Below the pieces are notes generated by a model, which did not search any database, had not been told where the DNA came from, and saw nothing but the letters and a program-made list of their open reading frames with translations. A program made the translations under genes and the position numbers. A stretch of DNA of 64,000 nucleotides from Heligmosomoides polygyrus polygyrus (taxonomy: Eukaryota > Nematoda > Chromadorea > Rhabditida > Heligmosomidae), in the NCBI GenBank assembly GCA_947396885.1, contig OX377205.1:77224969-77288968 (forward strand). The letters are read 5' to 3'. This document shows positions 13,476 to 26,400 of the stretch, one piece after another; within the stretch, counting starts at the first letter, position 1, and every line of letters begins with the position of its first letter.

Positions 13476-14009
13476 CCTCAAAGGTCGGCCAGATGCTCTC
13501 ATGTTTGGAAGCATAAAACACTAACATGTCCGTTCGTTCGTCACTGCCTTCAAGTTCTTTTATTTTCAAAAATTGCACACTATCGCCTCTTCGACATCCC
13601 GTGGAAGGAGAATGCATGGCTCTTCTTATAAAGGGGTTGACCTTTATCATTCTTCAACCTTGCGAAAATGTTGAGTCTTCAAGTTAACACAGTTCACTTC
13701 GAAAATGGTCCACGGGACTCGAGCAGGCACACTGCCAAAAACTAGGCTTAGGTGACCAGATTTTTGAGATGTTTGCCATTGCCGTTCCTTTTCAAAACTA
13801 CGATGGGTAATCGTTGTAACTCCGTACCCGGCCCACTATGCTTCCATTTTTCTCCATTCCTCTGTGTAGTTCTGTTTTAGTTGTGAAAAGTGAGGCTACT
13901 GCTTTGCCCTGCGTAAAGTATTTCAAGTCATACATTACGTAGTAGATGTTATGTATTCTAATTGCTCTAATGAAGAGCAGGTGTCCATATTAAAATCGCT
14001 TCGCTTCAG

Positions 14010-14482
14010 GTGTAGAATTTGTTACAACTAGCCACTGCAATGCGACTGGATCCGTTTTCACCATCTCTATTTGCTGTTCTACTGGTGAACGGTAAGCAAA
14101 AATTTACTTCTAAACAAGATGTTGCACTCTTTAAGCTTTATGTATATATCTAGTCTTCTGGTTTGGTTTCAGAAAAACAGGATCAATTTTGCGGTTCAAC
14201 CAAAGTCCTGATAGCCATTTAGTCTATTCTGCTCTTTCTACAGCTCTCTTTAGACAAAACATTGTTGATGGTTTCAGTGCTCTCATCCACAGATGAGGAA
14301 CGTCTTATGGTCGACGTGTTTCGCGGATACAATTCTCTCATACAGGTGAGCGCATTTTACTTGCATAGTCATCCGGTTAGTAGAATTCATCACACAGTGC
14401 TCAATTTTAGCCCACCAGAAACAGCAGCGACATTCCGATCATCGTCAAGGTTGCTCTGCAGCTGCTACTGCTTATCAACGTA
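14010..14482 (+). CDS. unc-29: Paralog B exons 1-3: 5' UTR, signal peptide, N-terminal helix
   Basis: A TTCAG acceptor ends at 14009, giving a 30-nt leader before the ATG at 14040; it is a candidate SL trans-splice site. Exon 1 encodes [17 protein letters not shown] and ends in phase 1. Exon 2 (14278-14345) encodes the conserved [18 protein letters not shown] segment. Exon 3 (14411-14482) encodes [17 protein letters not shown] and the start of the LLLLINV strand, with donor GTGGGT. The splice assignment is supported by exact phase agreement with paralog C. Confidence 0.9.
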
Positions 14483-17400
14483 GTGGGTAGCATGTATTTT
14501 ATATGTTTACGTTTATTATAGTAACTACCAAAATGTCAACAAAGTAAACAAGAAATTGTCTATGATTGACCATCAAATAAAGTGTAAAAAGAAACATTAA
14601 ATACCAGTAGTTTCTACACCACGATTTTCGTTTAATTTCTTAACCGATGCATTTTTTAGAAAGGCGGAAGCCTTACAGTTGCGCTGATGCGCCGTCAGAA
14701 ACTTACGGTAATCAAAACAGAGTAATAATCGAGTAGAGCGAGATCGAGTCTGTTTTTAACGCACTTTATCGAATGGGCTCATGCCCTTCCTGAGGTGAAA
14801 GAGCTGAATATGAATTGGATGGAAGAATGGCTAGCTAAAATTTGCCTAAAAAATTCTGGTGAGGAGGGGATCCTTCCTGTGTCTCCCGATAGATGGCAGC
14901 ATCAACCCTAGCAGCAATGGTCTTGCATAAAGTCCCCAAATTTTGTTGTAATGGAGTAGCAGCAGAAAACGCTTTAGCAAGACACCACGATCGGCCAAAA
15001 AGGCATTTCACCGATATTGGTACGAGGTACAATTGATGAGAAAGACAGTGGAAAAGGTCCAACCGTCTGTGAAATTGGCTTATTTGTCCCAAAATCAATT
15101 ACAGAGTGTCAGAAATGCATCATTTTCCAATAATTGTGCTACCATAACTTCCATTGAATGCAAGGAGGAATACGTTGGTGAAACGGGCAGACCACTTTGG
15201 GTAAGGGTGAAGGAGCATGTGGACGGGCTCAACAGGTGCAAAGTCAGCACACCCTTGGGGGAGCACAGGCTGCGAAGTCATAGTGGTGCAGTGGTTGGAG
15301 TGGCGGTGACGATCCTGGCTCGCGAGGTCGACATCGCAGCGCGCAAGGCCTTGGAGGCGCTGTGGATTGCGTTCAAGAACTCCGCAATCAATAGGAAGGA
15401 GGAACGGGTGGCCATAACCCAGGAGTTGGCTCCATTTGCCGACTTCTGTGGGCTTGACCCCGGGGGCGCCAGCCGGAAGGCCGCTGAGGGCTGACCCGAA
15501 GGGAGGACCTCGGTCACCCACATTTATCTCCATCTGAAGGGTGACTCCACAGCCTTCGGCTGTTTACATGAAGTCAGTTGGATTGTCCTCCTCGCGGTTC
15601 GTCTCTTTCTCCCTTTAGCTTTTGAGATGGCTGAAACTTGAGATGACTCTTGGACGGGTAATTTCTCTAACTCCACTTGTCTTTTCTAGACTCTGAAGAA
15701 GGCGGTTACGCCGAAACGTAAGCCGAATAGACGTTCGATATTAATCTTGGCACGACAGCTTGACGACTACCTGCCAAATTGTGCTACCATTTCACCATTA
15801 ATCATTTGTCTTTTCTCTTTTATTTGGAAAGCACGATAACGCTTTCCCGTTGCTAAACTAGTAGAACTCTGTGAGCATTCAAATCGTGTACAATATTTTT
15901 GGGGGCTCTCAATACATATTTAATCGCGCTGAGTGTTTCATTTTAAATGCTCCTGGGCAAACTGTCCTGTCTGATAGACTTTAAACGACCTTTCTGTCAC
16001 AATTGGTGGTGTTTTAGCCATTTCCCAGAGTCCTAATTTTAAGCGACTTTGTAAGGATGGTCTGCTCCTTGCAGTTGGACATCGACCATCAATCACTTAT
16101 TGCTGAGCAAATTTCAGGATGAAAAAGACCAAGTGATGCACACCAATGTTTGGTTGACATTGGTAGGTTGGTTCAAGCTGCACCACACTTTAACAGTAAA
16201 GCTCTATCACACTGTTTTTCAGAAGTGGCACGACTTTCAAATGCGTTGGAATCCTGTGAACTATGGTGAGATTAAGGAAATGCGTGTCGCTCCGGATAAG
16301 GTTTGGTTGCCGGACATCGTCTTATTCAACAAGTGGGTCTTCATCCCTAGATTGCACTACAATGTAGCAGTTTCAGCTTCCAAGATTTGCTAGTGTTTGA
16401 CTTTGCACTGAGACACTGGCAATAACGAAACAAAGTGTGAGTAAGCACATTGTTACTGAGTTTCTCACCAAAAAATTGCAAAAACATAAATGCGATGGCG
16501 ATTCGAAACACGAGTTTGGAGGCTGCCTGTCAGAATCAACCTTGAGGTGCGAAAATAGCAGGGAGGAGGGGATCGTGCTGCGACTTCGTATTAGGGAGTC
16601 ATACTCTGTTTCGATTTTTTTTTGGGGGGGGGGGGAACGTCTCGTATTTTTCAGCTTTCCCGTGATGCTTGTACCTCATAATAATTTCTTCCTTCCAGGT
16701 GTGAATCGACATTGAATAGATTCGCGCACAGCTTTGTTCACAGAGAAAGACATATTATTGATTGATCGATTGTAGGAATTAATTGATTCAAGTTTCTTTC
16801 ACATGTTTTGAAATTCGAAAAATTTACCGAATTATGACCATTTCTGTGAACGTGTAGTTTTGTCGATCCGATGACGTTGATATCGGATCGACCAGAGGTC
16901 TACCAAACTTGTTCAATTCAGAAAATCGTGATTTTGTCATGAATTTTAAAACAATCTTCGCTAACCATATCGAAAATCACATCGTAGAAGGTATTTTTGC
17001 TGTATGATACACAGAGGTTGAGTTCTTGTAAGGTACAATTTCACTCTCTCATGTTCTTTCCTTCAGAAGGTAGAAAATTATTTCCGCGAGAAGTCCATCT
17101 TTGGCAATGGGCGAATTCAGACAGCTCGGCTGCCACACGTAAACTGACATAAGCTGGAGATTTTTAAAGCCTCTAAAAAGTTCATAAAGGGTTAAAAACT
17201 AGAAGAAATGCGGATTCTGTACTATAAAAAGCAAATTCTAAAGTGACAGTCTCTGTGATTAGGAGAGGGGTTCATTCTTGGAACGCTATTTTCGACAAAA
17301 TGACAAAAAACCGATACTCCTGATCATATAAAAAATCGCTTGAGAAATTTGTCACTGATTGTCATGAAGGGCTTAAAATTTTTTAGGGCAAAGTTTCATT

Positions 17401-20400
17401 TTCTGACGCTGTTTCCTTCAGAAAGGGCTACGTTATTTCCGCGACTCCGTGAAGCTGCCACTCCGTCACCGATTCGAAGAGTGCTTCAAAAATATCGTAG
17501 GAAAAGCGCTAAGTCAGCACTAGTAATTAACAGTTAAAATTTTACAAAGAGCAGTTTTGGACGCAGAAGTAATTCCTTCAGGTAGAAAGTTGTTGTTTCC
17601 ATGAGGTCCTGAGAAAAACTTTTATGCTTGAAGAACCTCCTCGAAGAAAGTTCGACTTTCGATAAATCTTGGCATGGCGTTGTCGTTCGCTGTTCTCGAT
17701 GAATATGGCTCTTAATATTGCGAAAAGTAATGGGTATTCAGAGCAGCACTGGCGAGCAGCACGCAGGCTGCAAGCCGGCAACGCTGTTCGCCAAGAGGAA
17801 GAAAGTACGAAAATACTCTTTTGCGTGCCTTTCATCTCATACAAATTAATTGCGGAGATACGCAGATGTGTTCGTAACGCAAACCTCCACGATGTGGTAA
17901 GGGTTATTGACATCCCTTCTAGCATCTTAAAAAGGCAATTGGTTCGAATCTACGATAGGATGTGTCCATTCTGCGTTGTCTGCCCCAATGGGAAAGAAGG
18001 TGAGTGTTTGACATCGGGTGTAGTCTATCAGATGTCATGCAGTGAAAGTGGGGAGAATTATCTAATGGAGGCAGGACCCCTCTGTGTCAGAATAAAAGAG
18101 CATTTGGATGACCTTAGAAAAAGGTAAGGTTCGGACTCCTTGGGAGAAACACAGGGTTCGATGCTATGCTGGCGCGTTAATAGAGGTCTCAGTGTCGATC
18201 TTAGCGCGAGAGGTGACATGTCAGCTCGCAGGACATTAGAAGCATTTTCGATCGCAGCTACGAGTTCTCGGGTCAACCGGAAGGAGGAATGCCTGGCGGT
18301 AACACAAGAGTTGGCACCCTTCGAGCAGCTCGGTGGGTTTTGATCTTCGTGATCTTATCTACAGGCTGATTAAGTCGGTACGGGCCAAAGCGAACCACCA
18401 GCACCCACGTCTACGTCCATCTGCGGGTGTTCTTGGTTCGCTTCTGCATCCACCTCTGAGGTTAGTCGTTCGAAACTGTGGTGTTGGATCACGTTCCTGT
18501 TTTTGTTAAGACTAGTCCCCTGAAGTATGAAATGATGTTTCGGCTGGTAGGTAGATGTTATCGGCTATTCCAGGCTCTGAAGAAGGCGAAACTCTCCGGA
18601 ACGTAAGCCGAATAAAGGAGAGCGTAATAATCATGGTTAAATGCTAGAACAAGAATAATACACTAACTATTAAGCTTGAATTTATTGTATCGAGAACTAC
18701 GTCCAGAAAATCTTTTTTTGACTGCAGAATCAGCATTCAAAACTTTATTTCGTGTTTTTACCAATCAAGTAAGTTGTCTATAACTAAATCGATAACTTGT
18801 CTTCCTCAGTGAACGAAGCTGCACATGAACCCAGCTTGTTATCGTAGATTATGCTTACGGTTTAGTAAGGGAAGTGGCAAGGAGAAATCAGAATCATGCA
18901 CTTCTCCTAACATATGGGTTTATCTATTTACTTTTATTTGCTACTATATTTGCAAGGTCTTCAGAAGGGCTTGTTTTTGAACAATAATGGCCTTTTCCTC
19001 GAAATGAGCTGCAATTTGATCCTGCCTGTTGCATTTCTTTGTGTGTCTGAAACCTCCATAGATTGTGTACCTAACATTCCGTTTTATAGCAAAGCATTAT
19101 AGAAAAGCGTGGGACTGTAGCGAACCTTCTCCTAAGGGGAGCACCCAATGAGTGTTGTCAGTACTATTACATGAACATGATCAATACATTAATACAGTGG
19201 TCCGTCCAGCAGAGTATCTGGTCTTAGTTTTAAGGGAGCCGATAAATGGCAAAGAAACTAGTTTTCCGATAGTGTTAAATTCGCCTCAGTAATGAATCAA
19301 ACATACCTTGCTGTACATATTCTCTTAAAAAACTATAATAATTAAAACCAGCCGCGTACAGAACATCGTATGAACAAATCGGCATTTTTAATCGCCCTTT
19401 TGGTGGCAAGATGAACGTTCTAGCCCAAAAGCAAAAGCACTTCATGTGACAAAACGGGGAGGGGGATGCCACAGCAATACTGATTTCACCTTTCTGACTT
19501 CACACCTACCGAGTGAATGTCCGAAACCCTTAAGGCTTTAAGTCCTACTACATACGGTTGGCTAATTTTACGTGTCCGTCACGGGAATGGGGGCTGAAGC
19601 CAAGAGATGCCTAAAGCAATGCGCCGTATGCCAGCCGGGTCTTCTTTCAGCTTAACCGCGAGCGATTGCTGGCGAACTGATAACCTTGGCGGCTGATCCC
19701 ATGTTCGCGATATATTCACTAGGGAAGGTTTCGAACTCCCATGGAACTTCAAGTTGAGCCCAGGATCATTAGAAAGAGCTCGGAATGCTGATTGCGAATA
19801 TGGGTGTTAAAGTTGCAAAATGAAATTCCTGAGCGAGTTATGGCCAACCGAATTCGGGGGACCTCACCACAGGCTGGCTGTGGGACACACCTGACGCTAG
19901 AGCGGTGAGTCATTGGGGCTCCGTAAGACTGCTCCGCCAGCTGGGGTAGTGCTCACGCTCGTCAGGTGTAACGTCGTTGGTTGGGTCCCCGTTGCTGCCA
20001 GTTTTTTTTTGCAAATTATAATTTATCTTTGAAATGATTCAGAAAGAATTATGACACGTGTTTGATGAAATAGCCGGGAAAACTACCACACAAGTCTGTA
20101 AAATTGCTTGAAGGGAAAAAACTGCTGTGATGACATTTTTATTTACTATTTTGCACAAATAGAGTCCAAATCATATATTGAATAACGAGAGGTGTTTGTA
20201 ACATCCTTGGCATTCATGGAGCAAAGCAAAAAAAATGTGTGAAGCAGAAAGGTAAGAAGAATGTATGATGAGGAAGAACAACATGTCGTTGATCTACTGC
20301 AGACGTGCTGCTCACACACTGCACATCTTATACATTCAGATCCTCTACAACAGCAACAAAACAGTTAGCTGTAGCAAGATGAAATAAATATTCACCAGGA

Positions 20401-23400
20401 GTGACAAACACACAACCTGGGTGATCATCAATGTAACCTGCCTTATGCCACGAGTATTTCAAAAAAATTGAAAACCTAGTAACAAAGTGAGTAACATTCT
20501 GATGGGTGGTGCTCGAGTTTTCTTCGCCCTCGTCATCGCGATGGTCCCATTCAGACTCGTCATCAGTAGACACACCTGATCCCAAATTTTCATCCGTTTC
20601 GACATTAACTGAAGCTGCAGCACCGTCACGTAGAATAGCTGCGAACCTTCTGTCGATCTTCTTCTCCTCGCGAGTTGGTGTATCGTTGTAGTCTTGCACC
20701 CAAATTCAGCGAGAAGAATGAACACTACCTTTGCTGGTGAAAAGGACATAGTGAATAGTGAAAAAGAGAAGTGAAACATAGTGAAAAAGCAGTACATCAA
20801 TGACGGGCTTCCACATCAATCAAAAGTGCAGTAGATCAACGACATTTTGTTCTCCTTCATAATATGTACATTTTTCTTACCTTTTGCTTCACACATTTTT
20901 TGCTTTGCTCCATGAATGCCAAGGTTGTTAGAAACACCTCTAGCTATTGAATATGATTTGGACTCTATTTGTGCAAAATAGTAAATAAAAATGTTACCAC
21001 AGCAGTTTTTTCCCCTCAAGCGTTTTCATAAACGTGTATGGTAGTTTTTCCAGCTATTTTTTCAAACACGGATCATAATTCAGAACAAATGGTTATTTTG
21101 AAGATAAATTATGACTTGCAAACAAATGAGCAGCAACGGGATCGAACCAACGACGTCGCACCTGACAAGCGGGAGCACTACCCCTACGCCACCGCAGCAG
21201 CTGGCATGCCTTCTTACGGAACTCACCACTCTCGCGCCAGCTGTGTCGCAGTACAGCCTGTGGTAGTCCACCCGATTTCGACAGGCCATAACTCGCTCAG
21301 GAGATCATTTTGCAATTTTTGCACTCATTTTTTTCACCATTCCGAGCTCTTTCTAATGATCCTGATCTCAACTCCAAGTTCCGTGGAAGGTCTAAACCCT
21401 TCCCTAATCAGAGGGCAGCGCGTCAGGGCATGAATGGGAAACAAGTACCGAGCGCCGGGAGCCAGAAGACGAGCTGCAGTCGTCTTCCAAAGTGCTTCGG
21501 AATTCAGAAGACCTGTTGAAGGCGGGCGGGGGGACAGTAGGAGGGGGACCAGGGGTGCAGCAAAGTGGGATCAATGTACGTCGGGTTTCTGAAGACGGGT
21601 AACAGAAGTCGTAGCACGTGTATCGGCGCACACAAGTGTTATAGACGTCGTAGCAATGTCCCCTGTGCATGCTTGACTCTCACTCCGTTTCTTTTCCAGT
21701 ACATAGGTAACGATGTGTTAGCGGGGAAGGGGGTGGAGGAGAGATAGGAGACTGACTGTGTCTTTCGGAGGAGTATTAGTGCCATCTAACAGTAAACGGT
21801 GTCGAGCTGTCGACCAGTACCGATTAATTTTAATTATATTTCTGCAGATTGAGCAACTCGAACTGGGACTCTCACAAACTGTTTCTTGCTACGCAGAATG
21901 GGTACTTCGGAGAATGAATCGCATACATGCGATAGAGGATGGAAGGACTTCATAGCAGCAGTGAAGGTCCTGTCCTACCATATCCCGCTGCACTAATCTG
22001 TATAATAAAACCAGTTTTTTTACTGTAGTAAAAGTAGGAACGCCTGCAGAAAAATTAGGGAAAATTAGTGTAGTTCTATTCTCGGGGTTTGGGGCGAAGC
22101 CCCCAACCAGAACGCTTGGTGGCCGCTAGGCCGCTGAACGTCTGGTATCCCTATAAACTATCCCAGAAATGAATACCTATTTTAACAGCGTTATGCGGAA
22201 AATCATTGAAGTCTCCCGTGAAAGTGTGTATAAGATTCTTCATGAAGAACTTCTTGGCGACGCTGCTCGCAAAACGTACTTCAACAGTAAAAAGGTTACT
22301 GTTAAGCTACAATTATGCAATCTCTCTAGTTTTCCAGCTGGATACTGCCTAGGGAAATTCAACACTTTTCTATATCAGACGTTCTTCCAGGAAGGTCTCA
22401 ACCTCTCATTCGTGTACATTTGAGTAAGACTTCGACTAAGCCAATTTCATGCGCAGGGGTGCTGTCGTTCTCTTTACGTGCTTTTTAAGTGCTGATGGCA
22501 ACTACGAGGTGTCATTCAAGTGCAATGTTGTCATCAACTACCATGGAGACATGCTATGGGTGCCTCCGGCTATCTACAAAAGCTCATGCTTCATCGGTTG
22601 GTGCTAGATAACGCTGAATATGTGCTCACCAAGCAGTTAGCATTCAGATGTGGAGTTTTTCCCGTTCGACGAGCAAGTGTGCACGTTGGTTTTCGGATCG
22701 TGGACAGTTAGTGCTTGCTTGGAGCCACGTATTATACCTGGAATTATATTTGCATGCGTTTAGTACAATGAGAACGAAATCAAACTCGAATTCGAGCAGG
22801 CCGAGTGGGTCGATCTATCCGAGTATGCTCCATCTTCCATTTGGGATTTGATTGACGCTCCAGCATCACTGGTGAACAAGCGAAGTCGAATCGAGTTCCA
22901 GGTCAGAATTAGGTAAGCTTGGAGTATATCTATTTCGATCATCTGTTTTATTAGGGGGTTCTTTCAAATGTGGGATCGATCTGTGTTGTACAGAGACTTC
23001 TGCGCAAGGATCCTTTCAATTGCAGTTTTCCATATTCTACCTTTTAAAGTGCAACTCTATTAAAATAACGTCAAACTTTGTGGAGTAGGTGATGAAGGAG
23101 ACAAGACCGAAATACCTTTGGCCCTTCCAAGCTCAATTCAACGTATACATACCCAGACTAATTGTTCAAATATTCCTCTAAACACGGATAGGGTGGTACT
23201 GCACATTGGAGGCCAAACCTTATGTGACTGTGATGGTAAGCTACTCAAAAACTGCCGCTTTACAAAAACCATGGCGTAATATTTGACACCGATTCAAGGT
23301 GCGAAAACAGCTAATGATTTAGTTCGTGAAACCCACAGCACTTTGTTTATTTAATTGGTAATACAAAATGTCTTGCTTAGGCAATATTGCTGCGAAACTG

Positions 23401-26400
23401 TAAGCTTCACGTACTGTTTCATGCCATCTGGTTTGGAGTCTCCCTTTGAAGAAAAATATTCCTAGATTAGGAAGATTTGTAATAGGTCCTACCCCGTCTA
23501 TTGTGGTATAAGGTAAAGTGTCGTCGAAGCGGATCAAACATGCCTAATTATGCTAACAGGCTAAATACATTTGCTTAAACACACTGCAGAATTATCCCTT
23601 GCTTCCAAGATAACCCATTCTGTTCCCGAGTTCATTGAAAGGGATCAAAATGCTTAGCGGGTAGAAAGGATTACCGGTGTTTGTGCTATCAGTTATGCGT
23701 AATACAATGGTAGATTTTAATGTTCATTATGGTAGAATTTGAGTGTGAAACTGATATAGCTCTACATTACGAAGACAACTGAAGAGACATTAAATTTTGC
23801 AGCTGACGAAAAGCAACTAATGCCTGAGCTCTACTAAGTCTATTTTGGAATGCAGAGATATGGAGAGGTTCGCATGATAGCGGGTGTTTGTTGCTAAGGG
23901 ATCTGCTGCTAAATGATCTTCTCGTTATTGTTTAATAATCTTTCAAATTTTAATTTTGTAGTTGCAGATTAGAACTTGATGAAAGCGCTGGATATGTGCC
24001 AGCGCTGTGCGTAATTGGATTTACGATTTTACGATTTACGGCGATTTTTGGCTTTCTCACGATTTACGATTTATGACATTTCTTTGTTTATTCTTCCCTT
24101 TCCCTAGGACCTCACTCACATGTCACTACGGGCAATTACTACCCATCCCATTTCACCCCTTCCGCAATAGCTGACCCGTCTCTACCCTAGGACACGGCCA
24201 TAGGCAACACCCGTCCTCTTCGACCTAATTGCTTAGCTATATAATCCCGCTCATCCTAGTTCTACATTACACTCACTCCCTGTCCTACTGGTGATCCTCC
24301 GGGAGTGATTGTGTCCTTGCCCTTCCTCTTCTTCTTATTATATCCTGTATAGGGCTTAGAGGTGAAACAGGATATAATTGATACTATTCCCACTCACAAA
24401 AAAAAATTCTTAATTATTTAATTGATTTTATTTGTCGTAAATCGTAATTTTTCGTAAATGTTATCGGTTTACCGGGAACCGACGTTCAAGTGACGTAATG
24501 TAGCTTGGGATAGAAAGATGAGCCTACTCTTCTTCTTCTAATGGCTCATTCCCAATAGCGTAATATTTTTGAGTTCAACTAATCTTTTTTGAAGCTTTGG
24601 GGAAACTATGCAATATATGGCCGGTCACCGTGTGAAGAATGTAAGCATCCTTTCGTCATTGCCGGTTCTGCTGCGTGGCCTCACTCAACTTTTGCAGTTC
24701 GATCGTGTAAATCCGCAGTGGCTGGTTTCAAAGAACTCGTGGTAGCATTCCCTGAGAGTCTCACCAACAACACAGCATTACCTTCTTCTGGTGGAGGTCG
24801 GAGAGGTCTCCTAAAAGCAGGAGCGCCCGGGGATTTGGTGGACTGGGGCGCGATTGTTGGACAGACCGGCACTGGCCACTGCTTCCCATAGTTTCCACAG
24901 TAAAACGCTATTCTTGCGCTGGAATACCGACTCTACTTAACTGAAACACCTTGGTATCCAGAAACAACTATCAGCACATCTATAAGGCACTGATTGAGCA
25001 GATATGCAGTGATGAACGACCTCATACAGTCACCGACATACACAGATATCGGGTTTGTATTTGTATTTGTATTCATTACATAGAATTCCATGTTACAACA
25101 CTGCTCCATAACAATCACCAGACAAACTATCCAACGCAACACAGACCTACATCTAGCTAACACAGAATGCTAAATAAGAGAAGGAAGCATAATGTAACAG
25201 AGAGGAAATGATACTAGAACAATAGTGAACATCAGCGGGAATCAAGTGCAACTTTGGAATTAGGTTACCAGTTGCTTAACCAACATGCGTGAAGTTTAGG
25301 TGGTACAGTTTGTGTTTTTTAAAGTTTAGAGTACTCCAGCCCTGATCTGTTGACAAAAAAGAATTTTCTAATATTCCTGCGACTTCTTGGAACCACAAAT
25401 TTTGCCCTCTAGTGACAGGGGCTCTGAATTGCAGGAAATGCAGGGTTGGAGAGAACCAACGGAACCGTGGAAGATATTGTCATACCTATGAGTAGCACAC
25501 TCTGACAACGATGAGAACGTCGTTTGTCTGACTGAGCTAGTGCACTCTTTTCCGTGTCCACATTACCTTTTTAGAAGAAGGAAGCTGAGTACTGTCTGAC
25601 TTTGTTTAATGTTACATTCGAGTATATAATAAAGAGTGCCGTTAACACATTACGCTTAAAAGCTCTCACATATTCGTATCCTACGTGCACAGTTCTATAT
25701 TAGTTCCATAGCGGGGTATTGCTTCACATAGCCCGCTATGGAACTAATCCCGGCTACGGATGAGTGCTGATCGGTCCCACGAGGTGTGGATGTTGCGTTC
25801 GATCAAACGGCGCCGGTGGTGTAATGGCGTAGAGCATAAACACGTTAAGGACAAACACCTGGAGTGTGCTACTCAAAGGTATGCGCTTTCAATTTAGGCC
25901 CCGTAATGTGTTTCACGGTTTCGTCGGTTCTCTCTAAACCGATATCTGTGTATGTCAGTCTGTATGAGGTTGTTCATCATTGCACATCTGCTCAATCAGT
26001 TATAGATGTGCTGATAGTTGTTTCTGAATACCAGGGTGTTCACGGAAGTAGAGTTGGTGTTCCAGTGCAAGAATGGCATTTTGCTGTGAAAACTGGGAAG
26101 CAATAGGCAGCGCCAGTCTGTCCAACAATCGTGCCCCAATGAGAATCGCGCGTCCCAATCCACCAATTCCCCGGGCGCTCCTGCTTTTAGGAGACCTCGA
26201 AGTCGGACTTGTCGGATTGTTTCGGGGATGGTTCCTTGCTGGCCTTAAGGGTACGGTTAACATAGAAGACCCTCAACTCATCTCCCGTGATTACGTTACC
26301 TAGAAAGCTCTCAACAGGAAAGTGCAGATTGTAGCGACGGGGCGATGCCCAATCGCTACGACCGGTCACGAAGATTGTGGGCCACTCAAGTCGAGACCAC

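Larger units (their letters stand above)
11071..14009. other. Upstream region of paralog B
   Basis: Contains two weak SINE copies (12071-12275 and 13381-13475, the latter mainly the tRNA-like head with TAGCGCAGTCGGA). The promoter of paralog B should lie here or near 14000, but no defined element could be recognised. No gene supported. Confidence 0.4.
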
